From positions 1 to 59,090 of the forward strand of contig JAFGXA010000052.1 of the NCBI GenBank assembly GCA_016936855.1: a stretch of DNA of 59,090 nucleotides, written 5' to 3'. The position numbers and the translations under genes are program-made. Origin of the DNA: Gammaproteobacteria bacterium (GTDB lineage Bacteria > Pseudomonadota > Gammaproteobacteria > UBA9339). Position 1 is the stretch's first letter. Every line of letters starts with the position of its first letter. Under the pieces are notes generated by a model that saw only the letters and a program-made list of their open reading frames with translations, ran no database searches and had not been told where the DNA came from. Positions 17,594 to 26,831 of the stretch are shown here, one piece after another.

Positions 17594-18749
17594 TACTCTT
17601 TCCTCCTAGCTGATATTTAACTAAACGACCATATGATGTATATACGTAAATATCATAACCATCCGCAACAACTGGTACACTTATATTAGTTCCAACAACT
17701 TGAGTTCTTGCGCAAAACATTCCAGATCCGGCGCCAACAATATGCAGATAACCCAAGCCATCAGCTATTGCCAACCACGAACTACCAACTTTAACAGGAG
17801 CAGTTGTGCTGCGATAAGCAAGCGCAGCTTGCTTCCATGCAACAATACCATTGCGAGCGCCAAAAGCCCAAATGTTACCATTACTATCTGATGCGAAAAT
17901 TCTGTTTTCTACCCCAATAAGATTTGTATAAGTAGAAAGTTTATGTTGCCAAACAATATTCCCATGACGAAGAGTTAGTGCCGCTATATTGCCTTGATAG
18001 GTCGCAGCATAAATCATTCCGTGATAGAAAATAGGATTAGCATCTATATCCACCAATTGCTCAGCGCTAGCAGACCCATAACTATAAGATATTGTTCTTT
18101 GCCAAATTCTCATGCCATTATTTAGGTTAAGAGCAACTAAATCGCCACTTGCAAAACCAACGATAACTAAGTTACCAACAATACACGGGCTACTACTGCC
18201 ACGCAAAATCATTTGCGGTTCGCTATGTTGATAAGCCCACAACTTAGCGCCAGTTTCAGTATCGAAGGCATATACATTTCCTGCAGTAGTTTTAACTACT
18301 ACAATACCTCCTTTAACAGCTGGCGCCGCCAATGCCTCTCCATTTAGATTAGCACACCAAAGCAACATACCATCACTTTTGCGAATAGCCATAATTTGGC
18401 CAGAATATGTTCCCACAAAAATAGTAGAGTCGTTTAAGACAGGTCCGGTACTAAAACCACAAACTAATTCTTTATGCCAAACAACATCTCCTGTTGTTTT
18501 ATCTATCTTTACCAAACGACCATCATCACTCGTTGTATATATGTAATTATTATCTAGAGCTGGCGTTAACTGCAGATAACCCTGACGATATCCATCACTA
18601 GTACTATTAGACCACAACTGACGTAAATTTGATGTTGCCTTAAATTTCTTAAGTGGCGTTGGCGGCATTGGTTTATAATTATTATCAAATAAAAAACACC
18701 CACTTAAAGATATAGCAAAAGATATTAGCACTAAAAACTTTAATCTCAT
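17586..18749 (-). CDS. bamB: Outer membrane assembly lipoprotein BamB
   Basis: Lipoprotein of the BAM complex that assists BamA in inserting beta-barrels. The lipobox LSGC lies at residues 15-18. The body is an eight-bladed PQQ-type beta-propeller with repeats such as LVKIDKTTGDVVWHKEL, IMAIRKSDGMLLW and VYAFDTETGAKLW. Length 387 (392 in E. coli). It follows yfgM by 9 bp, the conserved gammaproteobacterial order, and overlaps the FimV-like gene. Its clients in this window include the fimbrial usher and the beta-barrel protein at 32103. Confidence 0.95.
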   Translation of the reverse strand: MRLKFLVLISFAISLSGCFLFDNNYKPMPPTPLKKFKATSNLRQLWSNSTSDGYRQGYLQLTPALDNNYIYTTSDDGRLVKIDKTTGDVVWHKELVCGFSTGPVLNDSTIFVGTYSGQIMAIRKSDGMLLWCANLNGEALAAPAVKGGIVVVKTTAGNVYAFDTETGAKLWAYQHSEPQMILRGSSSPCIVGNLVIVGFASGDLVALNLNNGMRIWQRTISYSYGSASAEQLVDIDANPIFYHGMIYAATYQGNIAALTLRHGNIVWQHKLSTYTNLIGVENRIFASDSNGNIWAFGARNGIVAWKQAALAYRSTTAPVKVGSSWLAIADGLGYLHIVGAGSGMFCARTQVVGTNISVPVVADGYDIYVYTSYGRLVKYQLGGKSNA

Positions 18750-18758
18750 AATTAACCT

Positions 18759-19376
18759 CTAGGTTATTTTTAATCTCAATAATGTTGTACTAATGTTAGC
18801 TTTTTTGGCTGCATCAATAGCACGTTCATAATTTTCATTTGCAGCTTTCTTTTTGCCCAAAGCCTGCATAGCGTCGCCCATGAGCTCGTATTTAACCGCA
18901 TCAAATTTTTGAGTTTTAATTCCTTTTAATAACTTTAACGCCTGCTGATTTTTAGAATTACTTATCAATAAACGAGCTAATCGAATTGATGCAATATCAA
19001 CTAAGCTAGTGACTTTTCCATTAGATATAACCCATTTAAGAGAAGCCATTGCTTCATCTATTTTCCCAGATTGGACATAATCCTTGGCTAATAACAGCTC
19101 AGCTAAACTTGCATACGGAGTACCTGAATAGTCTTTAGTCAAACGATTAGCATACAACCTAAAATCATCTTGTTGTTTAGCAAAATCGGCATTTAACATC
19201 TGCGCATAAACTATTGAGGCCTGACGTGCTAATTTTACTTCATGCCTATGCCACAATCTCCAACCGGCCATAATTGCCAAAACAATAACAACAACGGTCA
19301 TAATCATATTACCGTGCTTTTGCCACCACTCTTTAATTCTACGCAGCTGTTCTTCTTCTGATAAATAAACATCCAT
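18759..19376 (-). CDS. YfgM-like ancillary SecYEG translocon subunit
   Basis: 205 aa. It starts with a cytosolic EEEQLRRIKEWWQKHG motif followed by one membrane segment (about 20-42), then a periplasmic helical TPR-like domain; this is the YfgM (tetratricopeptide_2) layout. YfgM works at the Sec translocon with PpiD on periplasmic folding. Its position directly before bamB supports the call. Upstream, where hisS normally adjoins, the chaperone-usher cluster is now inserted. Confidence 0.9.
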   Translation of the reverse strand: MDVYLSEEEQLRRIKEWWQKHGNMIMTVVVIVLAIMAGWRLWHRHEVKLARQASIVYAQMLNADFAKQQDDFRLYANRLTKDYSGTPYASLAELLLAKDYVQSGKIDEAMASLKWVISNGKVTSLVDIASIRLARLLISNSKNQQALKLLKGIKTQKFDAVKYELMGDAMQALGKKKAANENYERAIDAAKKANISTTLLRLKIT

Positions 19377-19455
19377 AAATCTTCTCCAATAAAACTCGGG
19401 CTAGTATATCGTTATACCTAACAACAACGCAACTTGGGTTAACATACAGCTGCAA

Positions 19456-21840
19456 TTACTCGGATGGCTCCAAAGGTTTCTCCTTACAATCCGTTGTCTT
19501 TATATTCCCCAATTCGTACACAAAATCCTTATCTTCTTTTTCCTTAGCAGGAATCTTATATGAAAAAGAACAAACTTTATCATCGGTAGTAACCGTACCT
19601 TCTAATATATCTTGATAAATTTCTGTATTTACTATTCCACCTTCATCAACAAAACTCTCATCTTGAGCACTAGCAGCCTTTACCAAAGAATAAAGCGGGA
19701 ATTCTTTACCATCCGGCATCAATGGCCTAAATTCTACAGCGCGAATTTTTTTAGGCACAAATTTTACTATAGCCGGACTGCGATAATAGGGATAAACATT
19801 AATTCGATCCTTGTCTATTATGATATCTCGCGGCATATCATTGAGATTAATGCCTATCTTGTTAGGATAATACGGAGTGAGATTCGGTACAATTGCATAA
19901 CCTTCTTTATCAGTATGCTCAATAACCTCCCCTCCACGATATACACCAACATTCGGATAGTTTGGCACCTCTACCAAACCGAAACTACTACTTGAGGATC
20001 TGGTCAAGAATAAATGTCTTTTAAAATAAAGCATTCCACCTAGAGCCTGCAAACGATAACTCATGTCTTTATTCTGATTAACTATCTCCGCGTTATAGCG
20101 ACCAACGCCATTTTGATAGTTAAGTCGACCATACACACGGTGATAACTATTAGATGAGCTCTCTAGGTCACTCGCAACTTGATACCCCCAACCTGATTTA
20201 TAACCCAAGTTACGACTCAATGACACAGAACCCTTTTGCGCGCCTTCCTTCAAGCTAGCACCTAAATTTAACGAATCATCATGCTCACCAAAATTACGAC
20301 TAAAATTAATCAAAAAAGCCCGATCGCCACTCTTTCCTAAATCATCCATAGCCAAAATTGATAGATTCCAATCCTTGATAGACGCTGCGTATTGTACCGT
20401 AACAAATTTTGACGTTGGATTGTCATCGCGATTCGTCCTACCAATATAAGCGATTGAAGCCGAGCCATATGAACCAAAACTACGGGACAACCTTGTTTCT
20501 GCTTGCCAACTAGGTAACAAGTCATCCTTTTCATAACCAAGCTCTGTGTAGCGTGATGTTGTGAATTTCGTGGATGCATTAAAATACCATTTTCTCCTTT
20601 CCACTGAAAAGCCAAAATCAACAGCACTACCAAGCGCGCCATTATTTCTACGGCTACCCATAACATCAAGACTAAAAACACCAATATGATTCTTAGGTAA
20701 AAAATTGATTTCGCTACCAACAACTGCCTGACTTTTCCATAGCATGGACCCACGCAAACCAACAGTTAAATTTTTTGTTACACCAACATCATCAGACATA
20801 TTAATCAGCGGATCACCATAGTCAAAATTCTTAAGCGCAAAATCACGCCTCACAAAACCGGCGTCAAAAAGGTAACGATGCACCCCGGGATTTAATAACT
20901 GTTGTGTATAATAATATGGAATGTTAATAACTTTTTCGTTACCTAAAACATCTTTAGTCACAACTTTTAAGGTGCCTTTTCCATTAACCACGGGAAAAGA
21001 ATCAATATCAAATGGACCAGGAGCGACACTCCGATTAAAAATTCTAGCATTGTCTAAATAAAGATCGACTGTGGATGGTACAACAGCGCTTCCACTTATC
21101 ATAGAGGGCAATGGATGCACATACTTATCTGGTTGCAAATTAAAATTACGCTCTATTTGTATTCCACCAAAGTAAAGTGAACGATTGAACATTCCAAAGC
21201 CTGTAGTAACATCACCAAATTTCACTCTTCTCATATCGGACGTATTATCATAAACCCAGCTGGTATTTAACCTAACAAATTTATCGGCGCCCTCTGAATG
21301 TTCAGATCTATATAAAAAATTAGTTTGGCCAACACCATAAGGAGAAAAATAACCACCTTCAAGCATACTGCCAACAGAGCTTTTCTCCGAATCGTTTTGC
21401 GGAGCGAGGTGTTCCGCCTGTACATCATAATTGAAAAAAGCACCCGAAGATCTGGGCGGCTCTACTATATGACTAGTTCTGCCGCTAACATTAAGTCTGG
21501 ACTTTTCAAATACAGATGATGGAAGCATTATATACAAAATTAAATTTTCAGAATCTATTTTATAACTAGCCCCAGGGAGAGAAGATAAAGCACAATATCG
21601 TTCGCCATCAAATACAGACACTTTGAAAGCTGGCATTTTTCGCAAATGCCATTTTTCTATCTCAGATACAGGAATATAAAGCAGATTATTTTTAAATATA
21701 ACTAAAGAGATATGCTGAAAATCTTGGCGATTCAATACAATTTGATAAATAGCTTCATCGTAAGCAAAAATTGTGATAGAAAAAAATGAACACAATAAAT
21801 AAATTAGAAAAACAACTATATAATGCCTTTTTATGCTCAT
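19456..21840 (-). CDS. Archaic-type fimbrial outer membrane usher
   Basis: 794-aa usher that should form the outer-membrane pore through which pilin subunits are polymerised. A signal peptide (about 1-26) precedes an N-terminal periplasmic domain. The FimD-like barrel shows LNTSWVYDN, FGDVTTGFG, RSLYFGGIQIERNF, a plug region with VDLYLDNARIF and FDIDSFPVVNGKGTLKVVTKDVLG, and C-terminal domains with GVYRGGEVIEHTDKEGYAIVPNL. Companion spore-coat-U-type subunits point to the archaic (Csu-like) class. It is the last gene of the cluster; no tip adhesin follows. The order inserts the cluster between hisS and yfgM. Confidence 0.92.
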   Translation of the reverse strand: MSIKRHYIVVFLIYLLCSFFSITIFAYDEAIYQIVLNRQDFQHISLVIFKNNLLYIPVSEIEKWHLRKMPAFKVSVFDGERYCALSSLPGASYKIDSENLILYIMLPSSVFEKSRLNVSGRTSHIVEPPRSSGAFFNYDVQAEHLAPQNDSEKSSVGSMLEGGYFSPYGVGQTNFLYRSEHSEGADKFVRLNTSWVYDNTSDMRRVKFGDVTTGFGMFNRSLYFGGIQIERNFNLQPDKYVHPLPSMISGSAVVPSTVDLYLDNARIFNRSVAPGPFDIDSFPVVNGKGTLKVVTKDVLGNEKVINIPYYYTQQLLNPGVHRYLFDAGFVRRDFALKNFDYGDPLINMSDDVGVTKNLTVGLRGSMLWKSQAVVGSEINFLPKNHIGVFSLDVMGSRRNNGALGSAVDFGFSVERRKWYFNASTKFTTSRYTELGYEKDDLLPSWQAETRLSRSFGSYGSASIAYIGRTNRDDNPTSKFVTVQYAASIKDWNLSILAMDDLGKSGDRAFLINFSRNFGEHDDSLNLGASLKEGAQKGSVSLSRNLGYKSGWGYQVASDLESSSNSYHRVYGRLNYQNGVGRYNAEIVNQNKDMSYRLQALGGMLYFKRHLFLTRSSSSSFGLVEVPNYPNVGVYRGGEVIEHTDKEGYAIVPNLTPYYPNKIGINLNDMPRDIIIDKDRINVYPYYRSPAIVKFVPKKIRAVEFRPLMPDGKEFPLYSLVKAASAQDESFVDEGGIVNTEIYQDILEGTVTTDDKVCSFSYKIPAKEKEDKDFVYELGNIKTTDCKEKPLEPSE

Positions 21841-21906
21841 TACTAAAAAAAGTTCCGAGCCTTAACCTAAATCAAAACTCAGAACTTTTATCTTGATTAA
21901 TTTATA

Positions 21907-22353
21907 TTATTTCTTAGCAACTACGTGCACAGGAATACTAATTTTAAGACCAAAATTTACAAGCGCCTGTATAGAATCATTAGCAGCTTTTTTGTATGGT
22001 CTTGCTACTGGCTTTTCATACAAAAACAAACGATATAATTGGGCCTTATTAGGTTTATGTCTCAACATTAACCGAACCAACTTAGTTTGTTTTGGTTTAA
22101 GCTTTAAAACGCGAGGAAAAGCAACAACATCTTTAGTATCAACCAATGCTTTAGTCTTGAGTACTTTTTTAACAAAAACATGCAATACCAAAACTCGTTT
22201 AGAACTTGTATTAGTTACACGCTCTACTGCACTCTTACCATTCATGTTTATGCTAGTTGCGGAAATTTTGATATTTGCAAAAACCAAGCTGGAGCAAAGC
22301 ACAAAACAAACCCCAGTAACAAATGCTAAAAAACCACTCTTAGATATCTTCAT
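21907..22353 (-). CDS. Pilus-assembly chaperone reduced to one Ig-like domain
   Basis: 148 aa with signal peptide (about 1-26). It resembles the N-terminal domain of PapD/CsuC-type chaperones: INMNGKSAVERVTNTSSKRVLVLHV, then FPRVLKLKPKQTKLVRLMLRH and YRLFLYEKPV, which corresponds to the F1-G1 strands, ending in LKISIPVHVV. Classical chaperones are ~230-250 aa with a second Ig domain. Here the frame stops cleanly after the first, and the next 66 bp to the usher contain no remnant. It is very basic. Either a minimal chaperone that can still donate its G1 strand, or a truncated gene. Confidence 0.8.
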   Translation of the reverse strand: MKISKSGFLAFVTGVCFVLCSSLVFANIKISATSINMNGKSAVERVTNTSSKRVLVLHVFVKKVLKTKALVDTKDVVAFPRVLKLKPKQTKLVRLMLRHKPNKAQLYRLFLYEKPVARPYKKAANDSIQALVNFGLKISIPVHVVAKK

Positions 22354-22385
22354 AATATTAACTCCTTAAATTAAAAATATGTTAG

Positions 22386-22880
22386 TTACGAGTAAGTTAC
22401 AGTGAAAGTAGCCGTTCCCTCGTAAGTTCCAGCAGAAAGAGTGGAAAGCTTTGTGGTAATTTCGGCTAAAGAAACATTAAGTTTGAATGGATATGTCTCT
22501 TCCACTCCAGTACTCGTAATATCCGCTCCAGTAGTAGCAACATCGGTACTGTTCCACGCAGTGCCACTATCATCCTGGAATGTGAAATTTAAAGACTCAC
22601 CAGAGCCACCAACTTTAGTTATACTAGCATTGGCACAGGTAATGGTGTAATGAGTACCTTTAATACCAGTAACACCTACGTTCTCTGTACTACTAGTAAG
22701 TGTTGTTGGACTGAGAAGATCCAAACTACCAAGACTCAAGGTTCCACTAGGAATAGTCGTAATAGTTGCACCTGGGTCAATGGTAACCTGCGCTGTAAAA
22801 GAGCCAGTATCGGTACCAGCAAAAGCAGCTACACTAAAAGTAGCAGCAAGCACTGCTGCTAAAATTCTAGATTTTTTCAT
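22386..22880 (-). CDS. Fimbrial major subunit-like protein
   Basis: 164 aa with a clear signal peptide (cleavage after AAFA, residue 21). The mature part is Thr/Ser/Gly-rich, acidic and predicted all-beta, starting TDTGSFTAQVTIDPGATI and ending YEGTATFTVTYS. The closing alternating hydrophobic strand fits the spore-coat-U/archaic pilin fold. One cysteine (CANAS) only. Probably the main structural pilin, exported via the chaperone and usher downstream. An AGGAG-type box precedes the ATG. Confidence 0.75.
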   Translation of the reverse strand: MKKSRILAAVLAATFSVAAFAGTDTGSFTAQVTIDPGATITTIPSGTLSLGSLDLLSPTTLTSSTENVGVTGIKGTHYTITCANASITKVGGSGESLNFTFQDDSGTAWNSTDVATTGADITSTGVEETYPFKLNVSLAEITTKLSTLSAGTYEGTATFTVTYS

Positions 22881-22892
22881 AAAAAACTCCTA

Positions 22893-23312
22893 TTAATAAT
22901 TTAAAGACAGTTTAACCTGATCAAAGTAACGACCGGCAACTAAGCTGCGTCTATCAACAACAAAAACATTAATACGAACAGGTACTGTCATGGGAACATC
23001 CTTCCCCAAGCCAATACCATTCGAATTATATTTAAGAATATACGGGATATACGCCCTCCTGCTATCATTACTCTTCATATTAAGCTTATAACCACTTTTA
23101 TGCATACCTCCGTTATCTGTTATCCTATAAGCTGTTCCTTTTGTGCACCAAAACTTAACATCACCAGTTGCTGAAGCATGGCGCGTAGTTACCGACAAAC
23201 TTCCAAAATCAAATGATGGTATTTCAATAAAAGCACACTCCCCAGCAAAAGCCGCCAAAGAGAACAAAGAAGTTAACAGACAAGCACAGGTAAATAAAAG
23301 TTTATTCTTCAA
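22893..23312 (-). CDS. Spore coat U domain (SCPU) pilin subunit, TTG start
   Basis: After a signal peptide ending AAFAG the mature protein shows the SCPU pattern: FDFGSLSVTTRHASATGDV, KFWCTKGTAYRITDNGG, and VPVRINVFVVDRRSLVAGRYFDQVKLSLNY. These proteins are subunits of archaic chaperone-usher pili such as Csu. No ATG exists at the N-terminus; a GGAGG box precedes two TTG codons (23318 and 23312), and 23312 gives MKNKLLF, the standard signal start. First gene of the pilus cluster, 12 bp before the pilin and 57 bp after the hisS... region boundary on the other side, in the same direction. Confidence 0.8.
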   Translation of the reverse strand: MKNKLLFTCACLLTSLFSLAAFAGECAFIEIPSFDFGSLSVTTRHASATGDVKFWCTKGTAYRITDNGGMHKSGYKLNMKSNDSRRAYIPYILKYNSNGIGLGKDVPMTVPVRINVFVVDRRSLVAGRYFDQVKLSLNY

Positions 23313-23411
23313 GATCAATGCGCCTCCATTTCGCAAAGTATTAACGCAGTGCAAATAATAGCATCTATTTGTAAAAAGTAAAGAAGTATCAAATCCTCCA
23401 TAATACTGACA

Positions 23412-24668
23412 CTACACAAGACAATTCGTAATCTCTATCAATTTAATAGTTTTTTGGTCAACATTGTCCCGCAAATACTTAATTGTAACTTCATTATTAA
23501 TCATTTCATCTTCACCAAAAACAAGAGCCATATCAGCGCCACTTTTATCTGCTCGTTTGAATTTGGCTTTCATGCTAGTATTTTCTGCATCACAAATCAC
23601 ACAATAATTTTGGAGCTTATCCCGCAGCTCTTCAGCCAATAACATACCATTTGTTACAGTTTTTTCCGTAGTAATTAAATATAAGATTGTTTGTTGTTTC
23701 GGTTTTAGATTGGTTTTGCTTAATTCAATTAATCGCTCAAGACCCAAGGCAAAACCAGAAGCAGGCGTCTCTTGTCCACCTAATTGCGAAACCAAACTAT
23801 TATATCTTCCGCCAGCACAAACTGCATTTTGCGCACCTTCTTTTGTTACATCAATCCATTCAAATACGGTCATTCCATAATAATCTAAGCCACGAACTAA
23901 GCGAGGATTAATCACATATTTAATTTTCGCTTGATCCAAAATAGATGTTAATTCTTCAAAATGTTTTTTTGATTCATCATCTAAATGCTCCAATAAATCA
24001 GGAGCTTTAGCGATTAAATCTTGCATCTCAGGATTCTTACTATCCAAAATTCTTAAAGGATTTGTATTGAGGCGCCTTTGACTATCTGAATCTAATTTGT
24101 CTAAATTCTGACTAAAATATTCAATTAATATCTTTTTATAATTATCTCGACACTCTTTGGAGCCCAAACTATTTATTTGTAGCTCTAGCTTTTCACTAAT
24201 TCGTAACTTCTGCCACAAACGCGCTCCCAATAAAATCAATTCAGCATCTGTAGCTGGATTTTCCATTCCAAAATTTTCAACACCAAATTGATAAAATTGA
24301 CGATAACGACCTTTTTGCGGACGTTCATGCCTAAACATTGGCCCCATATACCAAAGACGTTGTTTCTGGTTATATAACAAACCATGCTCTATGCCGGCGC
24401 GCACACAACCTGCAGTACCCTCTGGACGAAGAGTCAAACTCTCCCCGTTTTTATCACTAAAAGTATACATTTCCTTTTCAACTATATCGGTAGCGTCCCC
24501 AATAGTGCGTTTAAAAAGGCTGGTATCTTCTACAATGGGGAAACGAATTTCTTGATAACCGTAACTTGCAACTGTTTCTTTAATAATACTCTCAACCTGT
24601 TGCCAAACCTTTATATCGCTCGGCAAAATATCATTCATGCCTCGTATTGCTTGTAATTTTTTTGTCAT
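23412..24668 (-). CDS. hisS: Histidyl-tRNA synthetase
   Basis: Class II synthetase charging tRNA-His. Seen: N-terminal KLQAIRGMNDILP, motif 2 with YTFSDKNGESLTLRPEGTA-type sequence split around residues 70-85, the HisA motif LVRGLDYYGMTVFEW, ALGLERL-like motif 3 in SGFALGLERLIEL, and a C-terminal anticodon-binding domain. Length 418 (424 in E. coli). It lies downstream of the PilF-like gene, across 105 bp with a palindromic repeat, and upstream of the pilus cluster. Confidence 0.98.
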   Translation of the reverse strand: MTKKLQAIRGMNDILPSDIKVWQQVESIIKETVASYGYQEIRFPIVEDTSLFKRTIGDATDIVEKEMYTFSDKNGESLTLRPEGTAGCVRAGIEHGLLYNQKQRLWYMGPMFRHERPQKGRYRQFYQFGVENFGMENPATDAELILLGARLWQKLRISEKLELQINSLGSKECRDNYKKILIEYFSQNLDKLDSDSQRRLNTNPLRILDSKNPEMQDLIAKAPDLLEHLDDESKKHFEELTSILDQAKIKYVINPRLVRGLDYYGMTVFEWIDVTKEGAQNAVCAGGRYNSLVSQLGGQETPASGFALGLERLIELSKTNLKPKQQTILYLITTEKTVTNGMLLAEELRDKLQNYCVICDAENTSMKAKFKRADKSGADMALVFGEDEMINNEVTIKYLRDNVDQKTIKLIEITNCLV

Positions 24669-24732
24669 ATTTAATTCTCAAATATCGAACCAATTAAAAC
24701 GCGTTATCAGCACATTGCCAATTATTGCCAAA

Positions 24733-24761
24733 GTCATCACCCGACTTGATCGGGTGACCTC
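24733..24761. repeat. GTCAT-type palindromic repeat
   Basis: GTCATCACCCGACTTGATCGGGTGACC: inverted TCACCCGA/TCGGGTGA around CTTGA-like loop. It lies between the PilF-like gene and hisS, which are otherwise co-directional. Related to the copies at 2667 and 6080. Confidence 0.7.
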
Positions 24762-24773
24762 AATCCGCCGCAC

Positions 24774-25259
24774 CTACTTTCCAACCTTCTTAAAAAATTT
24801 CTTTGCTAAACTTTTGTCCGGAATCATGGCCGCACAAAATCCGGCGTTACGATATGCTTCATTGGCATGCGCATAATTAATATCGCTCGCCGCCTTTTTA
24901 AGATATTTTATACCCTTGCGATATTTTTTTTGACGACACAAAAAAGCACCCTGATTATTTAGTACAGCACCATTTGCTGGAGCTAAATTTAACGCTTTTT
25001 GATAATATATTTTAGCAAGAGTTAATTGCTTAGTTTTTTCTAAGAAATAAGCGTAAGACTGAATAACTAGCGGATTTTTTGGAGCTTGCTGCATAGCCAA
25101 CAGTAAACTTTCTTTAGCTTTAGCAAAATTGTTTTGCTGAACATAGGCCAAACCTAATTGGGCATTATAAGTTGCGCGTTCATTTGTAACTGACGGCGCA
25201 TTTGCAACGCAACCTACCAAAAAAATAAGCGCAAAAAAAACAGTTAATACACGTATCAT
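24774..25259 (-). CDS. TPR lipoprotein, PilF/PilW-like
   Basis: Lipoprotein with lipobox LVGC at about residues 14-17 when started at the ATG at 25259; the longer frame from 25295 lacks a proper signal. Three to four tetratricopeptide repeats follow (AQLGLAYVQQNNFAKAKESLL, YYQKALNLAPANGAVLNNQG). In type IV pilus systems PilF/PilW is the pilotin that brings the secretin to the outer membrane. Here it is shorter (161 aa) than the ~250 aa of relatives, so the C-terminal repeats are lacking. The rlmN-pilF-hisS order is conserved in gammaproteobacteria and supports the call. Confidence 0.85.
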   Translation of the reverse strand: MIRVLTVFFALIFLVGCVANAPSVTNERATYNAQLGLAYVQQNNFAKAKESLLLAMQQAPKNPLVIQSYAYFLEKTKQLTLAKIYYQKALNLAPANGAVLNNQGAFLCRQKKYRKGIKYLKKAASDINYAHANEAYRNAGFCAAMIPDKSLAKKFFKKVGK

Positions 25260-25261
25260 AA

Positions 25262-26320
25262 TTAGTCCCCAACTTCTGCCGCTAGCTGACCACAAGCACC
25301 AGCAATATCATCACCACGAGCTTTTCTAACTATAGTGTTAATCCCAGCTTTAATCAATATCGCTCGAAATTTCTCTATTGCATCAGCCGTTGATGGCTCA
25401 TAATTACATCCAGGAAAACTATTAAAAGGAATTAAATTTACCTTACTACGCATTTGCGATAGCAATTTCACCAACTCTTTAGCATGTTTTTGAGAATCAT
25501 TAACATCTTTTAACATGACATATTCAAACGTCACTGCACGTCTTTTCTCCTTTGCAAAAAAATCCTTGCAAGCAATTATTAGCCCTTTTAGAGGATATTT
25601 TCGATTAACCGGCATTATCTTACTACGTAATTCATCATTTGGAGCATGCAGAGAAATAGCCAAAGAACAATTAGAATGTTGCCGTAACTTATAAAGATTA
25701 GGAGTAATTCCTGCACTACTAACCGTAACCCGATATTTTGATAAACCATAAGCGTTATCATCCATCATTAAATTTAGAGACCTAATTACGTTATCTAAAT
25801 TTAACAAAGGCTCACCCATCCCCATCATAACAACATTAGTAATTATTCTATCTTTTGCAAAACCACCATTTTCCATCTTCTTTATAACTTGCCACAATTG
25901 GCCAATTATCTCAGCTGTCGTAAGGTTGCGCTTAAATCCTAAAGTAGCTGTTGCGCAAAATTGACAGTTGAGCGGACAACCGATCTGTGACGAAATACAA
26001 AGTGTTGCGCGATTTCGCTCTGGAATATAAACAGTTTCAACCATTTCACCATCTTTTAGCTTAAACAAAAATTTACGCGTACCGTCATTGGATATTTGTT
26101 CGTCGATTATTTCTGGTAAAATATTATCGGTGTTTTCTGCCAAATATGTACGCAATTTCAGTGACAGATTAGTCATTTGATCGAAATTAGTGACACCACG
26201 CTGATGCAGCCAATTTATAATTTGCGCAGCGCGATATGGCTTTTCACCTGCATAACACAAATAGTTTTTAAGATGCTCTTGATCGAAATCAAATAAATTA
26301 ATTTTAGACAAAGATTTCAT
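25262..26320 (-). CDS. rlmN: Dual-specificity 23S rRNA/tRNA methyltransferase RlmN
   Basis: Radical-SAM enzyme methylating C2 of A2503 in 23S rRNA and A37 in tRNA. The 4Fe-4S motif CxxxCxxC is in [17 protein letters not shown] (about residues 110-120). Also seen are [22 protein letters not shown] and the second catalytic cysteine near the end in [14 protein letters not shown]. Length 352 is normal. Its first 17 bp overlap the end of ndk, and the PilF-like gene starts 3 bp after its stop. Confidence 0.98.
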   Translation of the reverse strand: MKSLSKINLFDFDQEHLKNYLCYAGEKPYRAAQIINWLHQRGVTNFDQMTNLSLKLRTYLAENTDNILPEIIDEQISNDGTRKFLFKLKDGEMVETVYIPERNRATLCISSQIGCPLNCQFCATATLGFKRNLTTAEIIGQLWQVIKKMENGGFAKDRIITNVVMMGMGEPLLNLDNVIRSLNLMMDDNAYGLSKYRVTVSSAGITPNLYKLRQHSNCSLAISLHAPNDELRSKIMPVNRKYPLKGLIIACKDFFAKEKRRAVTFEYVMLKDVNDSQKHAKELVKLLSQMRSKVNLIPFNSFPGCNYEPSTADAIEKFRAILIKAGINTIVRKARGDDIAGACGQLAAEVGD

Positions 26321-26723
26321 CCTCTTTAAAAAAGAATGCTATCTCCTGTCGAGCAGCCTCTTTGCTATCGGAGCCATGCACCGCATTACGCTCTATTGAT
26401 TCTGCAAAATCAGCACGAATAGTATGCGCTTCAGCTTGAGACGGATCTGTAGCCCCCATAATTCTTCTGTTTTCAACAATAGCATTTGCTCCAGAGAGAA
26501 CCTGAACCAAAACCGGCCCTGAGCTCATATATTCAACTAGTGCTGTAAAAAATGGTCTACCTTTATGTACCGCATAAAAATCCGCGGCTTGGTTTTTATT
26601 AAGACGCAGCATTCTAGCTGCAACTATTTTTAGTCCCGCCTCTTCAAAACGCCCCTCGATTTTACCAATAAAATTCTTGGCAACAGCGTCTGGCTTAATA
26701 ATAGATAAGGTTAATTCTTTCAT
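26304..26723 (-). CDS. ndk: Nucleoside diphosphate kinase
   Basis: Transfers gamma-phosphate between nucleoside triphosphates and diphosphates through a phosphohistidine. The catalytic His is in [21 protein letters not shown] begins the fold. The longer frame from 26759 is rejected because the ATG at 26723 gives the family N-terminus ([12 protein letters not shown]). Length 139 (143 in E. coli). First gene of the ndk-rlmN-pilF-hisS run. Confidence 0.98.
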   Translation of the reverse strand: MKELTLSIIKPDAVAKNFIGKIEGRFEEAGLKIVAARMLRLNKNQAADFYAVHKGRPFFTALVEYMSSGPVLVQVLSGANAIVENRRIMGATDPSQAEAHTIRADFAESIERNAVHGSDSKEAARQEIAFFFKEDEIFV

Positions 26724-26831
26724 AGAAAGGATAGTGCCTTTTTTTGCAAAAAAAGGCAAAAAGAACGTGCATTTTTTCCAGCTTATGGTAATGTTAAATG
26801 GCTTTTATTTTCTAGAAATGAGGAAGAAATT

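Noticed and set aside
20337-20762. 141-aa frame inside the usher gene
   Set aside because: Out-of-frame shadow of the usher; no supporting start or family.
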